Below are positions 21,204 to 33,357 of a DNA stretch of 64,000 bases, one piece after another (positions within the stretch are counted from its first letter, which is position 1; each line of letters begins with the position of its first letter). This stretch comes from Stenogyne calaminthoides (lineage: Eukaryota > Streptophyta > Magnoliopsida > Lamiales > Lamiaceae). The notes under the pieces were generated by a model. It saw nothing but the letters and a program-made list of their open reading frames with translations. It was not told the DNA's origin and did no database searches. Where the stretch lies: contig JBBCBC010000031.1 of assembly GCA_037126765.1 (NCBI GenBank), forward strand, positions 7,821,638-7,885,637, in the 5' to 3' direction. The translations under genes were made by a program, and so were the position numbers.

Positions 21204-23222
21204 TAATGCGAACAAAGGTTTGGGACCCAAGAATACGTGCAAGTTTATTCGCCAAATTGTCCCAGAATTGTTACTTGCAAGATTGTCCCACTTTTATTAA
21301 AGATATTGTCCCAATTTTTGCAAGATTGAGCAAGATCCGCAAAATTACACAAGATTGACAAGAATCTCAAGATTTACCTTTTTTTCCTTATTTTTTGGTA
21401 TTTTATTTTATTTTAGGATATCTTTTAGATTAGATTTGATTCAGTCCTTTTAGATAGATTTTTAGTCTTTTTCTCTATTTATATGTATTGAACGTTTTTT
21501 TATGAAGCAATGAGATGAATAATAATTTTCCTTTGCCAAATTTGTCAAAAATCAATCGTTCACCTGCTGGCCTGAGCCAGGGTGTCGATTTTATCGTGTT
21601 TTATATTCGTTCTCCTGCTAGCCTGCGCTAGGGTAACGAATTTATCTTGTTCCCAAACCGTGGTTCTCATCAAATTGGTGCTTTCATTGAGAGTAGACGA
21701 GAATCGCGAAAGGAATACGAGCAATGGCGGGAACTCACAAGGAGAAGAAGAAGCGCAGTGCGGATTCTTCATCCAGAAGGAAGAGTGATGAGGATTCTTC
21801 GTCTGAAGAATCCGATTACCCAGAAACGGAGGAAATCAACCCTACTCGACGTTGGGATAGGGAAGATGTGAACGGGGGAGGCCCAAATTAACCTGTCCTA
21901 AGTTCAACGGTAGCAACCCAAAATCATGGCTAAGCTGGACGAACCTGTATTTTTCGCTGAATGACATCAGACGTAGCAAAAAGGTGAAGTATACGACATA
22001 CTACATGGAATGAGAAGCGAACGATTGGTGGCAATTGATTAACAGGCTATATCGGAAGCAAGGACAGATCGTTCGGTGAAAGGATTTCAAAAAGGAACTT
22101 ATGGCGAGATTTAGACCAACCGATTACATGGATTACGACGACGGTCATTTTTGTCTTTCGTTTTTAGCATATATTTGTTATTGTAGCCACCGTCGCGCAC
22201 CGATCGAACCATGGTGCTGCAGACGTTAGTGAAGAAGATGATCTTGCGTCATTTTGACAAAGGTCAATCTATCGCTCATGTTGAGGAGGCCGTGGATGAC
22301 GAAGCTTTTGGTGTGGTCAGACAACAAATATGCGAATATCTTTTAAAAACGCCATCGTCGTAATCCATGTAATCGGATGGTCCAAATCTCGCCATAAGTT
22401 CCTTTTTGAAATCCTTTCACCGAAAGATCCGTCCTTGCTTCCGATATAACATGTTAATCAATTGCCACCAATCATTCGCTTCTCCTTCCATGTAGTATGC
22501 AACATACTTCACCTTTTTGCTACATCCGATGTCGATTCAACAGAAAAATGCTGTGTTAAGCCAGCTTAGCCATGACTTTAGGTTGCTACCGTGGAACGAA
22601 CGAGAAATTTAATTTGGTCTCCCCTTCTCCGGTCTCCCCCGTTCACATCTTCCCTATCCCGACATCGAGTAAGGTTGATTTCCTCCGTTTCTGGGGAATC
22701 GAATTCTTCAGATGAAGAATCCTCATCTCTCTTCCTTCTGGATGAAGAATCTGCACTGCGCTTCTTCTTCTCCTTGTGAGTTCCTGCCATTGCTCGTATT
22801 CCTTTCGCGATTCTCGTCTACTCTCAATGAAAGCACCAATTTGATGAGAACCGCGATTTGGGAACAAGATAAATTCGTTACCCTAGCGCAGGCTAGCAGG
22901 AGAACGAATATAAAACACGATAAAATCGACGCCCTGGCTCAGGCCAGCAGGTGAACGATTGGTTTTTGACAAAGTTGACAAAGGAAAATTATTATTCATC
23001 TCATTGCTTCATAAAAAAACGTTCAATACATATAAATAGAGAAAAAGACTAAAAATCTATCTAAAAGGACTGAATCAAATCTAATCTAAAAGATATCCTA
23101 AAATAAAATAAAATACCGAAAAATAAGGAAAAAAAGGTAAATCTTGAGATTCTTGCCAATCTTGTGTAATCTTGCGGATCTTGCTCAATCTTGCAAAAAT
23201 TGGGACAATATCTTTAATAAAC
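21204..23222. mobile_element. Palindromic gypsy-like gag element, unit 1, right end lost
   Basis: The left arm runs from the LTR start (21204, after TACTA at 21199-21203) through the LTR to a gag-like frame starting at 21724 (MAGTHKEKKKRS). That frame has FNGSNPKSWLSW and EANDWWQLINRLYRKQG, typical of plant Ty3/gypsy gag, broken by stops. The right arm is the same sequence inverted: a minus-strand gag start at 22790 and an inverted LTR to 23222. A spacer of about 200 bp separates the arms. The right LTR here matches the left one closely. The outer right end and its target duplication are removed by the deletion that also removed PLATZ-B exons 2-3. Confidence 0.8.
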
Positions 23223-23341
23223 TTAATGAATTTATAAGTTCCTAAACAACTTATAAGCTGTTTTAAAGAGCTTATAAACTGTGCCAAACACCCCTTAAGT
23301 CTTGTATGCAGGTGAACAACATAGTTCATTTTAAAACTATA

Positions 23342-23562
23342 CTCCCTGCGTTTCATATCAATTTTCACAATTGACTTTTATGTGTTTTTACAAGTCAGTT
23401 TTGTATCAGTAATTGAAATGATAAAGTGACTTTTATGAAGAGACATAAATTTATTATACACTTTCATAAAAGTTACTTTATCATTTAAGTTACTAATACA
23501 AACATCGCACGCAAAAACGTGTATACAAGTTAACTGTGAAAACTGATCTGACACGGAGGTAG
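23342..23562. mobile_element. Stowaway-type MITE
   Basis: TA-flanked 221-bp element. Left end CTCCCTGCGTTTCATATCAA; the right end in reverse is CTACCTCCGTGTCAGATCAG. Both continue into a matching TTTTCACA segment. The unit-2 counterpart near 52573 is badly altered. Confidence 0.7.
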
Positions 23563-24740
23563 TACAATTTGTTATACCGAAAAATGCAATTTATTTACAC
23601 TGAATCGTAATCTATTAATATGAAGAAGAAAATTACAAAATTCAATATAAATAAATTACATCTTTTAGTATTTCAAATTACACAGTTTTTTAAATACACT
23701 GTATTCACGGTGGAGTTGGGATCTAAAACCCACACCCCTAAAATAAATATTGAAAAGTCAATATTTTATTTAAGATTCTCAGTTGTATTATCTCCGACCT
23801 ACTTTTAATTACTCAAGTAAAAATGGCTTATTGAATGTGATTTGTTCTATTATAGGAAATTAGACAAAAATGAGATGTTGTGTATAAATATTAATAGCAT
23901 GAGATGTAATTTTAAGATGATTATAGACATTTATTTGAGCAGTTCAATTCCTCCGTGCCATTTTTCGTGTTCCAGAATTATTCCACCTCCTGAATCTTTA
24001 ACACATGGACCCAAGATTATGGTGGTTCGTTAGATATTTTTGTCAATTCCACATGTCATTAATCTAAGTTATGGAACACATAGTGGAACATTATTTTTGA
24101 AACAGGTGATATCGTGCGTTATTTGAGAGGGTAAAATCGATTGTTTACCGTTTGTGAATGAGAAGAGTAGAAATTGAATTTCAATTTTTATTCTGAATAA
24201 TAAAAATTAAAACGTACGGAGTAGAATAATTTTTAGCCTGTTTTAATTCCTTTTTATGACAACAATCATTAAACAATTTAATTGAAATAGATAACTATAT
24301 GTTGCTATATTTGATATAATTATGGGGAATCCAAATCATCTACATTAAAAGTTAAAAACTTATTACATTTTACTATCTCAATCCACAGTACCGCTTTCCA
24401 TTGCAATTAGTACATTTTGTTAGTTTCAAATAAAATCAGAAAATGCAATTAATAAAAGGAAAATTCGAAGGAGCATTCAGAATGAGTAGGAGGTTGTAAA
24501 TAATCAACACAAGTTCATAACAATAACAATCCTCATTATGCCCAATAAACAAAATTAATCAAAATAAAATAATCAATTTCGAATCAAAGATAGAAAAAAT
24601 AAAAGTGGAAGATAAGATAGTTGATGTTCCTCATCAGACAAATGCCTCGATATGTCGTCACAATTTTAAACGAATGGATTTCGATCGGACTCGTCATCGT
24701 AATTGAATCATCACTGAGAAACACAAACTACTAAACATTT
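23563..24740. other. Gene-poor flank beyond PLATZ-B
   Basis: No supported gene. The stretch around 23740-23900 resembles the 3' flank of PLATZ-A (12270-12400), which marks the far edge of the old A/B duplication. The unit-2 counterpart (52.8-54.0 kb) differs by scattered block substitutions. Confidence 0.4.
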
Positions 24741-24744
24741 TATT

Positions 24745-24850
24745 TATAACCCTTGGTTAGGGCAGCCGCCTCCAGGCCCAATAACACAAATGTGTGCGTC
24801 AGTTTGGGCTGGACCATTCTCAACCAGAAGCTGATGGCCCAATCCATCTA
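24745..24850. promoter_or_regulatory. Relic promoter with site II elements, unit 1
   Basis: Three TGGGCY-type motifs: GGCCCA at 24775-24780, TGGGCT at 24805-24810 and GGCCCA at 24836-24841. Clusters of these sites bind TCP factors in promoters of housekeeping genes. The unit-2 copy additionally keeps a TATA box and telo box that are deleted here. No associated gene is recognisable. Confidence 0.4.
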
Positions 24851-24991
24851 TATATATGAAATAATACTTTGACCTTTTTTTCTATGATTTGTTTAAAAAT
24901 ACAGAAAACCAGCTTGGCTTGGTTAAATTTTTTTGGTCAAAATTGCACCAAATGTTACTCCCAAAAAAAACTTACCTATATACTTTCTTTG

Positions 24992-25063
24992 ATGCAAATT
25001 CCACAAGGCCTGGAAGCTGTACGAGAGGTCGATGTTGAAAAGTTCATAAGTGAGTACAAGTGA
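24992..25063 (+). other. Exon-like remnant, unassigned
   Basis: A short frame ends in GLEAVREVDVEKFISEYK and a stop. Its composition looks like a real protein C-terminus rather than random AT-rich translation. A partial repeat of its last 30 bases lies about 70 bp downstream. The unit-2 copy is scrambled. I do not recognise the family, and no upstream exon was found. Confidence 0.25.
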
Positions 25064-25705
25064 AATGCTTGCAATGGAAAGGCATATTTGAGAATAAATA
25101 TGAAAAGTTTATGATTGAGTACCAGTGAAATTGGTGTTTTTGTAGCTTCTTTGGGCTATTTTTGGGCATTATTTTCCATTCCAAATTTGAAGAGTGAAGC
25201 AAACTTTGACGGTAAAAAGCAGTTGGTCATTTTGATGATACCACATGAGCTACTCAACGCATCCCCAAGTGCATCAGTCATCATGTTTATTTTTTAATAA
25301 ATAAATGTCAAATTATTACATAACATTTGACAATCATCACCAAATTTGATTGGACGAAAGCTAGAAGGAAATGAAGTGCGATGAAAATAAAGCAATGATT
25401 GTAAAATCAAAAATTTGTTTATAACACAACTCAATTATAATTTGGAGAATCTATAAAGATCTAGAATTTTATATGTGTGTCTATTAAATTAAATTCAATA
25501 AAAAAAATACTTTTGATACTCCACACTGAAAAGGCTAGAAAAAAATTTATAAAATAAAATAGCGATTCATATGATTTATAATAGAGCGCATGTTTTTTTT
25601 GGGCACTAATGACTATATATTAATGATATGCCCACCGTTGTATGCTCATTACTATGTTTAAGATAAAAAAAAAATATATGAAGACTTACTTATAGGTACA
25701 TTTCA

Positions 25706-25861
25706 AAATTGTAACTTATTAATAGACACAAAATAATTGCATATGATATGCGTAAGTATATTTGCACTTTCGAATGCAATTTTAAATTGTAACTTATTAA
25801 TAGGCACAAAATAATTGCATATGATATGCGTAAGTATATTTGCACTTTCGAATGCAATTTT
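25706..25861. repeat. 78-bp direct tandem repeat, two copies, unit 1
   Basis: Two nearly identical 78-bp copies beginning AAATTGTAACTTATTAATAG and ending in CTTTCGAATGCAATTTT. Confidence 0.85.
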
Positions 25862-26099
25862 GGCTATATATGCAATATCGTTTGTATTTATTAGTAATTT
25901 GCATAAAAAATTGTACCTATTAGTAATTTCTCCAAAAAAATATTTGGATAAATATATAAATAAAAGGCTTTAAAACATTAGAAAATTGAATATAATACAT
26001 GTCATTATGGGCACTAACGATTATATATTCATAATGTCCATCGTCATGTGCTCGTTAGTACTATTAAGATCTGAAATGCAGATAAAAAATAAATAAAGA

Positions 26100-28684
26100 C
26101 ATTAAAATATTAAAAATTTGAATAACGGCTCGTATAACGTTATAACTGAAAGTGTGTCATTATGGATAAAAAGTATACTCATACCTCCTATACAACTATC
26201 ATATAACTTTCATCACCCTATTTTAAACATATTTAAAAGAATGAAGAGCATTTCGACTGTCACATTGATCGAACAATATACAACTGCACAACTATTAACT
26301 CTTGCACATTGTACATTATCGTAGAAGTGATGAAATTAGATAATATTTCTCAATCAAAGTCAGCTTCTTTCTCAAATTTAGTTTTCTTTGAATACTATAT
26401 TCTAAAATCACAAATTTAGGAGCTTGAAAAGTAGGTTTCCGATTTCACTTGAAATTCAAATAACGATATGAGTGGATGTTGTTATGACCATTTACGACTA
26501 TAAATTCATTATTTTTAATCTCATCACGTTCTCTACTATTTTGAATAAAATAAAAGTATGTGACAATGTAAATAAGGGCTTGAAATCATTAGAAATTGTA
26601 TTAACGATATATGTGTCGTTATAATGGAACACATGTATTTAATTTTGATCACAATATTTTTCTCAACTTACATCTATTCCCCTCACCCTCATTTTTCAAT
26701 CACTTCTTCCTTTTTAAAAATATCTGGTTTATTTTTTTATCGGTGATTTGATATAAAAAAAAATAGTATTCCAATAACTCTAGTTGTATAATATATATAT
26801 ATATATATTTATATTTTTTTTGAATACTTGGTTCATTATCTTTTCGATCGGTGATTCTATAGTAATATTTTTTTGGCTTCCAATAAAATTTTATTTTAAT
26901 TGATAATTTTATAGTAATGTTTTGTAATTTTAGTAAATTAAGGTATCTTATTTTTCCTCCGGAATTGATAAACTACTAGTTCCAATATTGTCTCTTCCAG
27001 TCTTTCATCTGCTGTCTTCCATCTCAAGTCAAGTCATTCCTACAAAGAAAGTCAAAAATCAAATAACCTTGGATCCCAACTTCAAAAATCAAATAACACT
27101 TGCCACTGGAAATGAGTAAGTGGACAAACTAAACAAGTATTCATGGGCAATAGTTGCGTTGGCGATTAGAAATACATTTAAACCAATTTACTCAACTGAA
27201 AGCTATTGGTAAAATCAAGTTATTAACTGACTGAGTGGGTGCTTGAAAACTTGTTACAAAAATGCTCACATTGTTTAGCGCCAGACGGATAGACTTTAGA
27301 TCATTTGTTGTTAACCTTCTTGAGAGTTCCCATAGGGTTCAGCTTGAAGAAGAAAAAAAGCATACTGCAATAATATATGAATCTCATCTTTACATAGGAT
27401 AATATCATAAATTGCAGCAAAGAAGTGGAAACATTACATCATAAAAGAAATGGTGTACCAAATTATTATCAACCTCACAACTAAATGAAGAAGATGAAGG
27501 TAGAACCTTGTCTACGTCATTTAAGAGTTGGCCCTTGGTTTCTTTACATCATTTAATCACACTTGGTGATTTGAAAGAAAAAAAATGAAAAAGAAAGTGA
27601 AATATCAACTACAGAGAGTAAATATTATATACAACCCTGATTAATTGAATAAAAATGTATTGACGGAGGCAATCAAGTTTGGTTTACACTAGAATAAAGT
27701 AAAGGATCTCAACTTGATAGATTGCTTTACATAATTCAAAATAAATTAAGGACTGAGTGGAATTATGTGTTGTAAAGGATATTCAAGCAACATGGCTTAA
27801 TGTTTGGAAAAACTGGCAGGAGGCAAATATGATTAGTACATGTCTCTTTATGTTTTAACAGGAAGTGTGAGGGCTAACCTTAGCAATCTCAAGATGCAAC
27901 CAAAGAGTGAGTTGTTATATATAGGTCAAGAACTGAAACATATGCAATCTGCAAGCCTCCACCGGTTATTCTTTCAACTGCATCTAAAAAATGTCAATTT
28001 CCTGTAGAGCACCAGCTAATATATGAGATTGCCATCAATTTTATAATCTAAATTCATTGCTGAAAAATCTAATCATTAGGTAGGTCCAAATAAACAATCA
28101 TTTCAAGATAATAAGTCTATTTGCAAAAGATCATAGACAAGGTGATAAGCCATGTATATTGTTTTTTTTTTCCTACCAACAGTTACCTTATGTTCCTTCT
28201 CCTAGAACTTTAAAAATAATTGTATGTAGATGAAATACAAAAATGAAGAAATTATGAGGCAAAGAGTGAAGGCTCGTGGTACCAAGAATTAAAAGTAATA
28301 ATAATTAAAGAATCATAAGTTGTGTAATTAAAAGTTAAAAGAGACATAGATATGATTTAATGTAGTTACATGTTGTGGATGACAGGTTGTAATGTGGGAG
28401 AGTACATTGTCCTAATACTGTGACCCACGTTTTTTAAAATTTTATTAAATAATCATATTGATTTGTCTTTTTTCGATTTCCATTGTTATGGGGCAACTGA
28501 AATGGATATAGAGGATACTCTATCCCGCCCTCGAGTCTAATAATAGACAACATAATAATTATATTTTTAATAGTTATTTATTAAAGAAAATAAAATTTAC
28601 CTGATATATATTTTTAATAGTACATGATATATTTCTCTAGGTTAATTCTTTTGATAACTATAAATTGCGCCACATATTTTACTA
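26100..28684. other. Gene-poor region with faint exon-like traces
   Basis: AT-rich, with a TA microsatellite at about 26791-26808. On the minus strand two short stretches look exon-like: near 27300-27365 a frame ends FKLNPMGTLKKVNNK then stop, after an AG acceptor; near 27930-27990 a frame reads AVERITGGGLQIAYVSVLD. They could be relics of one minus-strand gene. No family was recognised, and the intervening sequence is not coding. Confidence 0.25.
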
Positions 28685-29117
28685 AGGGCGCGCTACTCAC
28701 ATCTACAAAATTACTAAGTACACCCACCTTTAAATTAATTTATCATATATTTTAATTATTTTATAATATTTTTAAGTACAATTAATAAATTTTACAATTA
28801 TAATATTAATATAATATTTAGACATACTTTACTGCATAAACATACCCACCAAATTAATTTTTAATTTAATGATATTGCCGAATTGAGATGTGAAGGGGTT
28901 GTCAATATTTGTGTTTTATTTTTAATCCTATATTAAAAATTAATTTGATGGATGTGTTTATGTATTATAGTAGGTCTAGATATTGTATTAAGGTTATAAT
29001 TATAAAATTTAGGGATTGTATTTAAAAAAAATTAAAAAGAGAACTAAAATATATAATGGATTAAATTAGAAGTGGGTGTACTTGGTAATTTTGTGGGTGT
29101 AAGTAGTTGCGTCCTTT
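28685..29117. mobile_element. MITE with 45-bp terminal inverted repeats, unit 1
   Basis: The left end AGGGCGCGCTACTCACA continues to AAAATTACTAAGTACACCCAC, and the right end is its diverged reverse complement. A TACTA lies on both sides and may be the target duplication. 433 bp, no ORF. Confidence 0.65.
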
Positions 29118-29130
29118 TACTAATCCTATA

Positions 29131-29327
29131 CAGGGACGGATCCAGGATTTCACTTCAAGGGGGCAAAATTTTTCACTGAATAAAGACGACAAAATTTTAA
29201 TATTCCAAAGGGTACGAAATGATAAAATTTTACGATTTTAAAATATAAATGTAAAAATTTCTACACATATAGTACAAATTTTTTAAATCCCAAGAGGGGC
29301 GACCACCACACTCTAGATCCATCCCTG
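29131..29327. mobile_element. hAT-type MITE (CAGGGACGGATCC family), unit 1
   Basis: Ends CAGGGACGGATCC / GGATCTAG...CATCCCTG form inverted repeats. An exact 8-bp target duplication ATCCTATA lies at 29123-29130 and 29328-29335. 197 bp. It inserted 13 bp beyond the neighbouring MITE. Confidence 0.9.
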
Positions 29328-29389
29328 ATCCTATACATATGGATATATAGATAATGATATGTGTGGTATAGATATGCATTTACATTATA

Positions 29390-31250
29390 TAATAGTCTCT
29401 AGAGCTCTTTGTAAATGAACATATTTTCAGTGAAGTTGCAACCCTTTAGGTTGAACGTGATTATTCGGTAAAATTACACTTTTTGTTGAGTTAAAGTCGC
29501 AATCTTTCGGTCAACACGACTCTCCAATAAGTTGATCTTTCGGTGCAACCCTTGAATATTTATAAATACTCAGAAAATATGGAGAATTGAGATATCGAGA
29601 ATTAAGTTTTTCAGTGTTTGGTCAATTTACTCTCGGAGTAGATGATCGTAGTGTATTTATAATTTCAAAATTAAATTTCGGTGAGTGTGAAATTAAATCA
29701 CGAAGTTGTGACATCACAATACACTTTATGAATTAAAGTGTTGTCGGGAAGTATGAAAATTAACTAAGAGTTAATTATTCCACTCAGCCCACGAGTTTAA
29801 GTTTGAAGTGTAATGAATGTAGATCATCTGAGACGTCCAGATTCGTTGACGTTTCAAATCAGATTGTAACGTCAGACGTTATATAATGACATTAAGTGTC
29901 ATTAGTGAAGATGTTTCAAAACGAAAATAATTTAAATGAATGATATTAATTATCAATATGAAGTCAAATTAAAATATCATTAAGTTTTCAACATGATGGA
30001 CGTACCTAGTAATAAACTACATGCATTTGTTCATTTTTATCGTGAAAAACTGAGACGTCAAACGATCGAAGAGAAATTTACAACGTGCATTTATTCATGC
30101 TCATTTGCATATTCATATAGAGTGCAGTCTAGTTTTAACGTCTTTTTCAATTCGTCTAGTGCTGCTCAGATAAAAACAAAGCCGTTTTACTTTTAAAAAT
30201 TTACTCCAAACCGTGAGCACTAATCGAGACGTATTTGGTTTTGCGAGCAAAAAGATATATCCTTGACTTATATCTTATTATTTTTTTGAACGTCTTGATT
30301 TAAATATAAATGATATATCTAGAACTTTATTTGGGACAAATTCTTTATACAAGACAAGAATATCATATATATTATTTTTTAAGTGAAAGTAACGAGAGAT
30401 GCATGGTTGAAAATGACTCACGTGAGTAAATTGGTATGGGCCGGGTGGGGATTTTATTTTAATAAAAAAATGAAAACGGGGGTCTGAACTATGAATATAC
30501 CTAACAACAACCACTGTATCTCATACTTTATTTCCCAAAATTCAATCCATCGAAACTGTATTCATGACCACTCACTATCACCGACAAAACCACCATCTTT
30601 CCATTACTCCATCAACAGAAAGTGTAGTTGTAATAACTGAAGAGTGTGATTTATATTACTAAAGAGTGTAATTGTGATAACTAAAGTGTAAAAATGAACC
30701 AATTTCACGATGAATAAATTTCACAGCATATCAACTCTAAAATATTTTACCAACCAAATCCGACTTTCGTATGTTATGTTTATTTTACATTATGTTCATT
30801 GTTGGAGTTGTATTATATTGCTCATTTTTAGGTATCAAAATGGGCTTAACGAGAAAAAGAAAATGGTATAGATTTCGATCCTCATCTCACCGTAAATCAC
30901 ACAGAATTAATCATAAGAATAGATGGAGAATTCCCAAATTTCTAAGTCACGAGTTTTAAAATAGGTGTAAAATCGAAATATCTAATTGGTTGAGAGTTCT
31001 GATTTTCAGATGAGACATGGTACAAATGAGAGTGTGACGACCATCAGCGTGACTCGAAAAAAAATTTAGAGCAATTATTCAATAAAAATATGAATTTTCC
31101 AACAAAAATGATCAAATTGACACACAAATAATCAAAAATGGATTAATAAAAGTTTACAAAACAATTTATGAACACTAACAAATTAAATTATAGAACTATT
31201 CGTGATTTTTTCTCAAAAACTCTCAAAAAAAAAGAAAAAAAAAAGAGACA
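29390..31250. other. Gene-poor stretch with two short unassigned ORFs
   Basis: Plus-strand ORFs at 29993-30196 (67 aa) and 30771-30959 (62 aa, a hydrophobic start followed by a very basic segment with RKRKWYRFRSSSHRKSHR) recur unchanged in unit 2. Unit 2 is nearly identical in this whole region, so this is not evidence of selection. A TTATAAATA at about 29558 could be an LTR or promoter relic. No family was recognised. Confidence 0.3.
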
Positions 31251-31355
31251 CACTTACGTGAGAAGGTCTCACAATAAAACGGAGCATTATTTGAACGTTA
31301 ATATTTTAACACTTTAAGAGGGGAGGGTGTTGATTTATATTAACTTGTACCCCTT
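31250..31355. repeat. GTGAGA-type dispersed repeat, unit 1 right end
   Basis: CTTACGTGAGAAGGTCTCAC followed by a sequence resembling CATTATTTG, TTTTAACACTTT and GTTGATTT, matching the family seen at 10380 and elsewhere. Confidence 0.5.
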
Positions 31356-31732
31356 GATTTTTTTTTTTCAAAAAAAGAGCTAGACCTCACATGTACGGCT
31401 TTTTGAGGCATACACGTATCATAGGAAAGGGCTTTTATTTAACAAGTCGGTTTGTGGGTTGAGTTTATTCTACACCTGAATGGCTGCTAGTGATGCGCTG
31501 CGCTTTGCTTTTCTTTCAATTGTTCATACTTTGTCTTGACGCTGCTCTTTATCTTTTGTTTTTAGCCTATGTCTTCACTTGTTAGGATTTCAGTCACTTT
31601 TGAGCAGGTGTTGTATGTGTTTGTATGACTTAATACCCGGTTTAAGAACCAACTAATTTGGAGACCATAACCACTGTCTATTAGCCGGATCCAATTTGAA
31701 GTCAGAGCAAAGTTTAGTATGGAATGACCCAT

Positions 31733-33357
31733 TCCTGAAGCAGCGGTTGAAAGTCCCGCCCCCCAATTCATCACTTCTCCAAGACGCTCGACAAGAATTT
31801 GGGTTCGAATTTCTTATCTCCCCCCTTTTTGGTGCTTGCTTATTGTGTAATTGTTAATTTTGTTCGTGATATGTATCTTGTTGCTGGAAATATGATATCC
31901 TGCGTGTTCTTATTACTGTTCAATCGTTTCGTATTCAATTGCGTGACATTGATAAGCCGAATGTTGATGATTTCCGGATGATTATGTGTAATGACTTGCA
32001 TTCAACAAAATCATTGCACCAAATTTGGCCTTAATATTAATATTCTATTAAATCTGGTGTGAGAAATGATGTGGATTGGAGAATTATGACCTATTCACGC
32101 CATCAAGTTTTGGTGTTTTGGCGATCTCCAACCCATTATATGCTTAAGATAGTGCAATAATATTTAGACATTATTTATATTATTTAGATGGATTTGAGAT
32201 GATTTATGCCAACTCTCCGAACTTGATGTATTATCTGATTAAACCAGAGTATTAGTTGTATCAGATTTGTCCAGATGGTGCAAGATGGTTGTGATTTTCC
32301 CCTCTGATTGTTTGGGTGTACATTTATCTATTGAACCAAGCTGTTGATAGCACAAGTTTTACATTTACACCCGATTCTATAAAGACTTAAATTATATGGT
32401 TTGTGGAAAATACTAATCTATGTTACCTTGAGATTTGGTCTGTTCCATCTCCGTGTATTCCTTATTTTAACCTTTATGTCTCGACATGCAGCAACCAACC
32501 TCTTGAAGATGCTCCTCAAATATAGGCCTAAGGATGAAGCTCAAAAGAAAGAGCGTCTTTTTGAAAAAAAAGCAAGCTGAGGCTGAAGGTAAAACTACTG
32601 AGCAGAAGAGGCCCATTGTGGTGAAATATGGCCTTAACCACGTAACCTCTCTCATTGAACAGGTATTCACTTTTGTCCAGTAGCAACTATTAGCTTTAAG
32701 ACTGTTACTTTTCAATGAAACCAACTAATACCTTTCAGTAAAACAACTAATACCATTTGAAAAACACTTGAATTGCACGGTGCAGCTGTGGTGCATTTAA
32801 GTATTTGTCTAGTTTTTCAAATACACTAAATTTGTCAAACCTCCATTTGCAGAAAAAGGCTCAGTTGGTTGTGATTGCTCATGATGTGGATCCGATTGAG
32901 TTGGTTGTGTGGCTCCCTGCTCTATGCAGGAAAATGGAGATCCCATACTGTATTGTGAAGGGCAGGGCTAGATTGGGAACTGTAAGTCCCTTTCATTAAA
33001 ATTGTCTTTATAATCATTTTCATTCAAGATGTAATAATACTCTTTTGTTTTTGCAGATTGTTCACAAGAAGACCGCCTCTGTTTTGTGCTTGACGTCTGT
33101 GAAGAATGAAGACAAGATGGAGTTCAGCAAGATGCTCGAGGCTATCAAGGTAGAATTACTATAAACAAGACCAGTTCCTTATTTTTTCGATTATGAGGGA
33201 TACATTTTTATAATCATGCTACTTATTATTATAGGCCAATTTCAACGACAAGTTCAATGAGACGAGGAACAAGTGGGGTGGTGGTGTTATGGGGTCGAAG
33301 TCGCAGGCAAAGACTAAGGCTAAAGAGAAGGTTCAAGCTGCACAAAGGATGTCCTAA
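31733..33357 (+). pseudogene. RPL7A pseudogene, 5'-truncated, unit 2
   Basis: Exon 1 and about 180 bp of exon 2 are missing at the array junction. Remaining exons are 31733-31802, 32492-32662, 32853-32981, 33057-33149 and 33235-33357. One extra C in the run after GTCCCG shifts exon 2, and a net +1 in the T/A runs of exon 3 (near 32560) shifts exon 3. Splice sites of the other introns are intact. Exon 5 reads EAIK, the usual family residue, where the intact gene has EDIK. It has no ribosomal-protein promoter of its own. Not able to encode L7a. Confidence 0.92.

Larger units (their letters stand above)
5549..31732 (+). repeat. Tandem array unit 1 (26.2 kb)
   Basis: The unit begins inside RPL7A exon 2 and ends where the same exon-2 sequence restarts. 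It holds RPL7A exons 2-6, PLATZ-A (deleted), a LINE, nested LTRs, a copia fragment, PLATZ-B exon 1, half of a palindromic gypsy-like element and a gene-poor tail. Relative to unit 2 it lacks about 3.2 kb (49.25-52.45 kb of unit 2) and 147 bp of PLATZ-A exon 2. It retains about 460 bp (7747-8200) that unit 2 has lost. Confidence 0.9.

Noticed and set aside
22591..22954. Plus-strand ORFs in the gypsy-like right arm
   Set aside because: Antisense shadows of the inverted gag frame; the minus strand carries the gag-like protein.
24900..25300. Chloroplast or mitochondrial DNA insertion
   Set aside because: No recognisable organelle gene or rRNA/tRNA sequence; composition equals its surroundings.
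29993..30196. 67-aa ORF conserved between units as a real gene
   Set aside because: The whole surrounding DNA is nearly identical in both units, so identity says nothing about coding; no domain seen.
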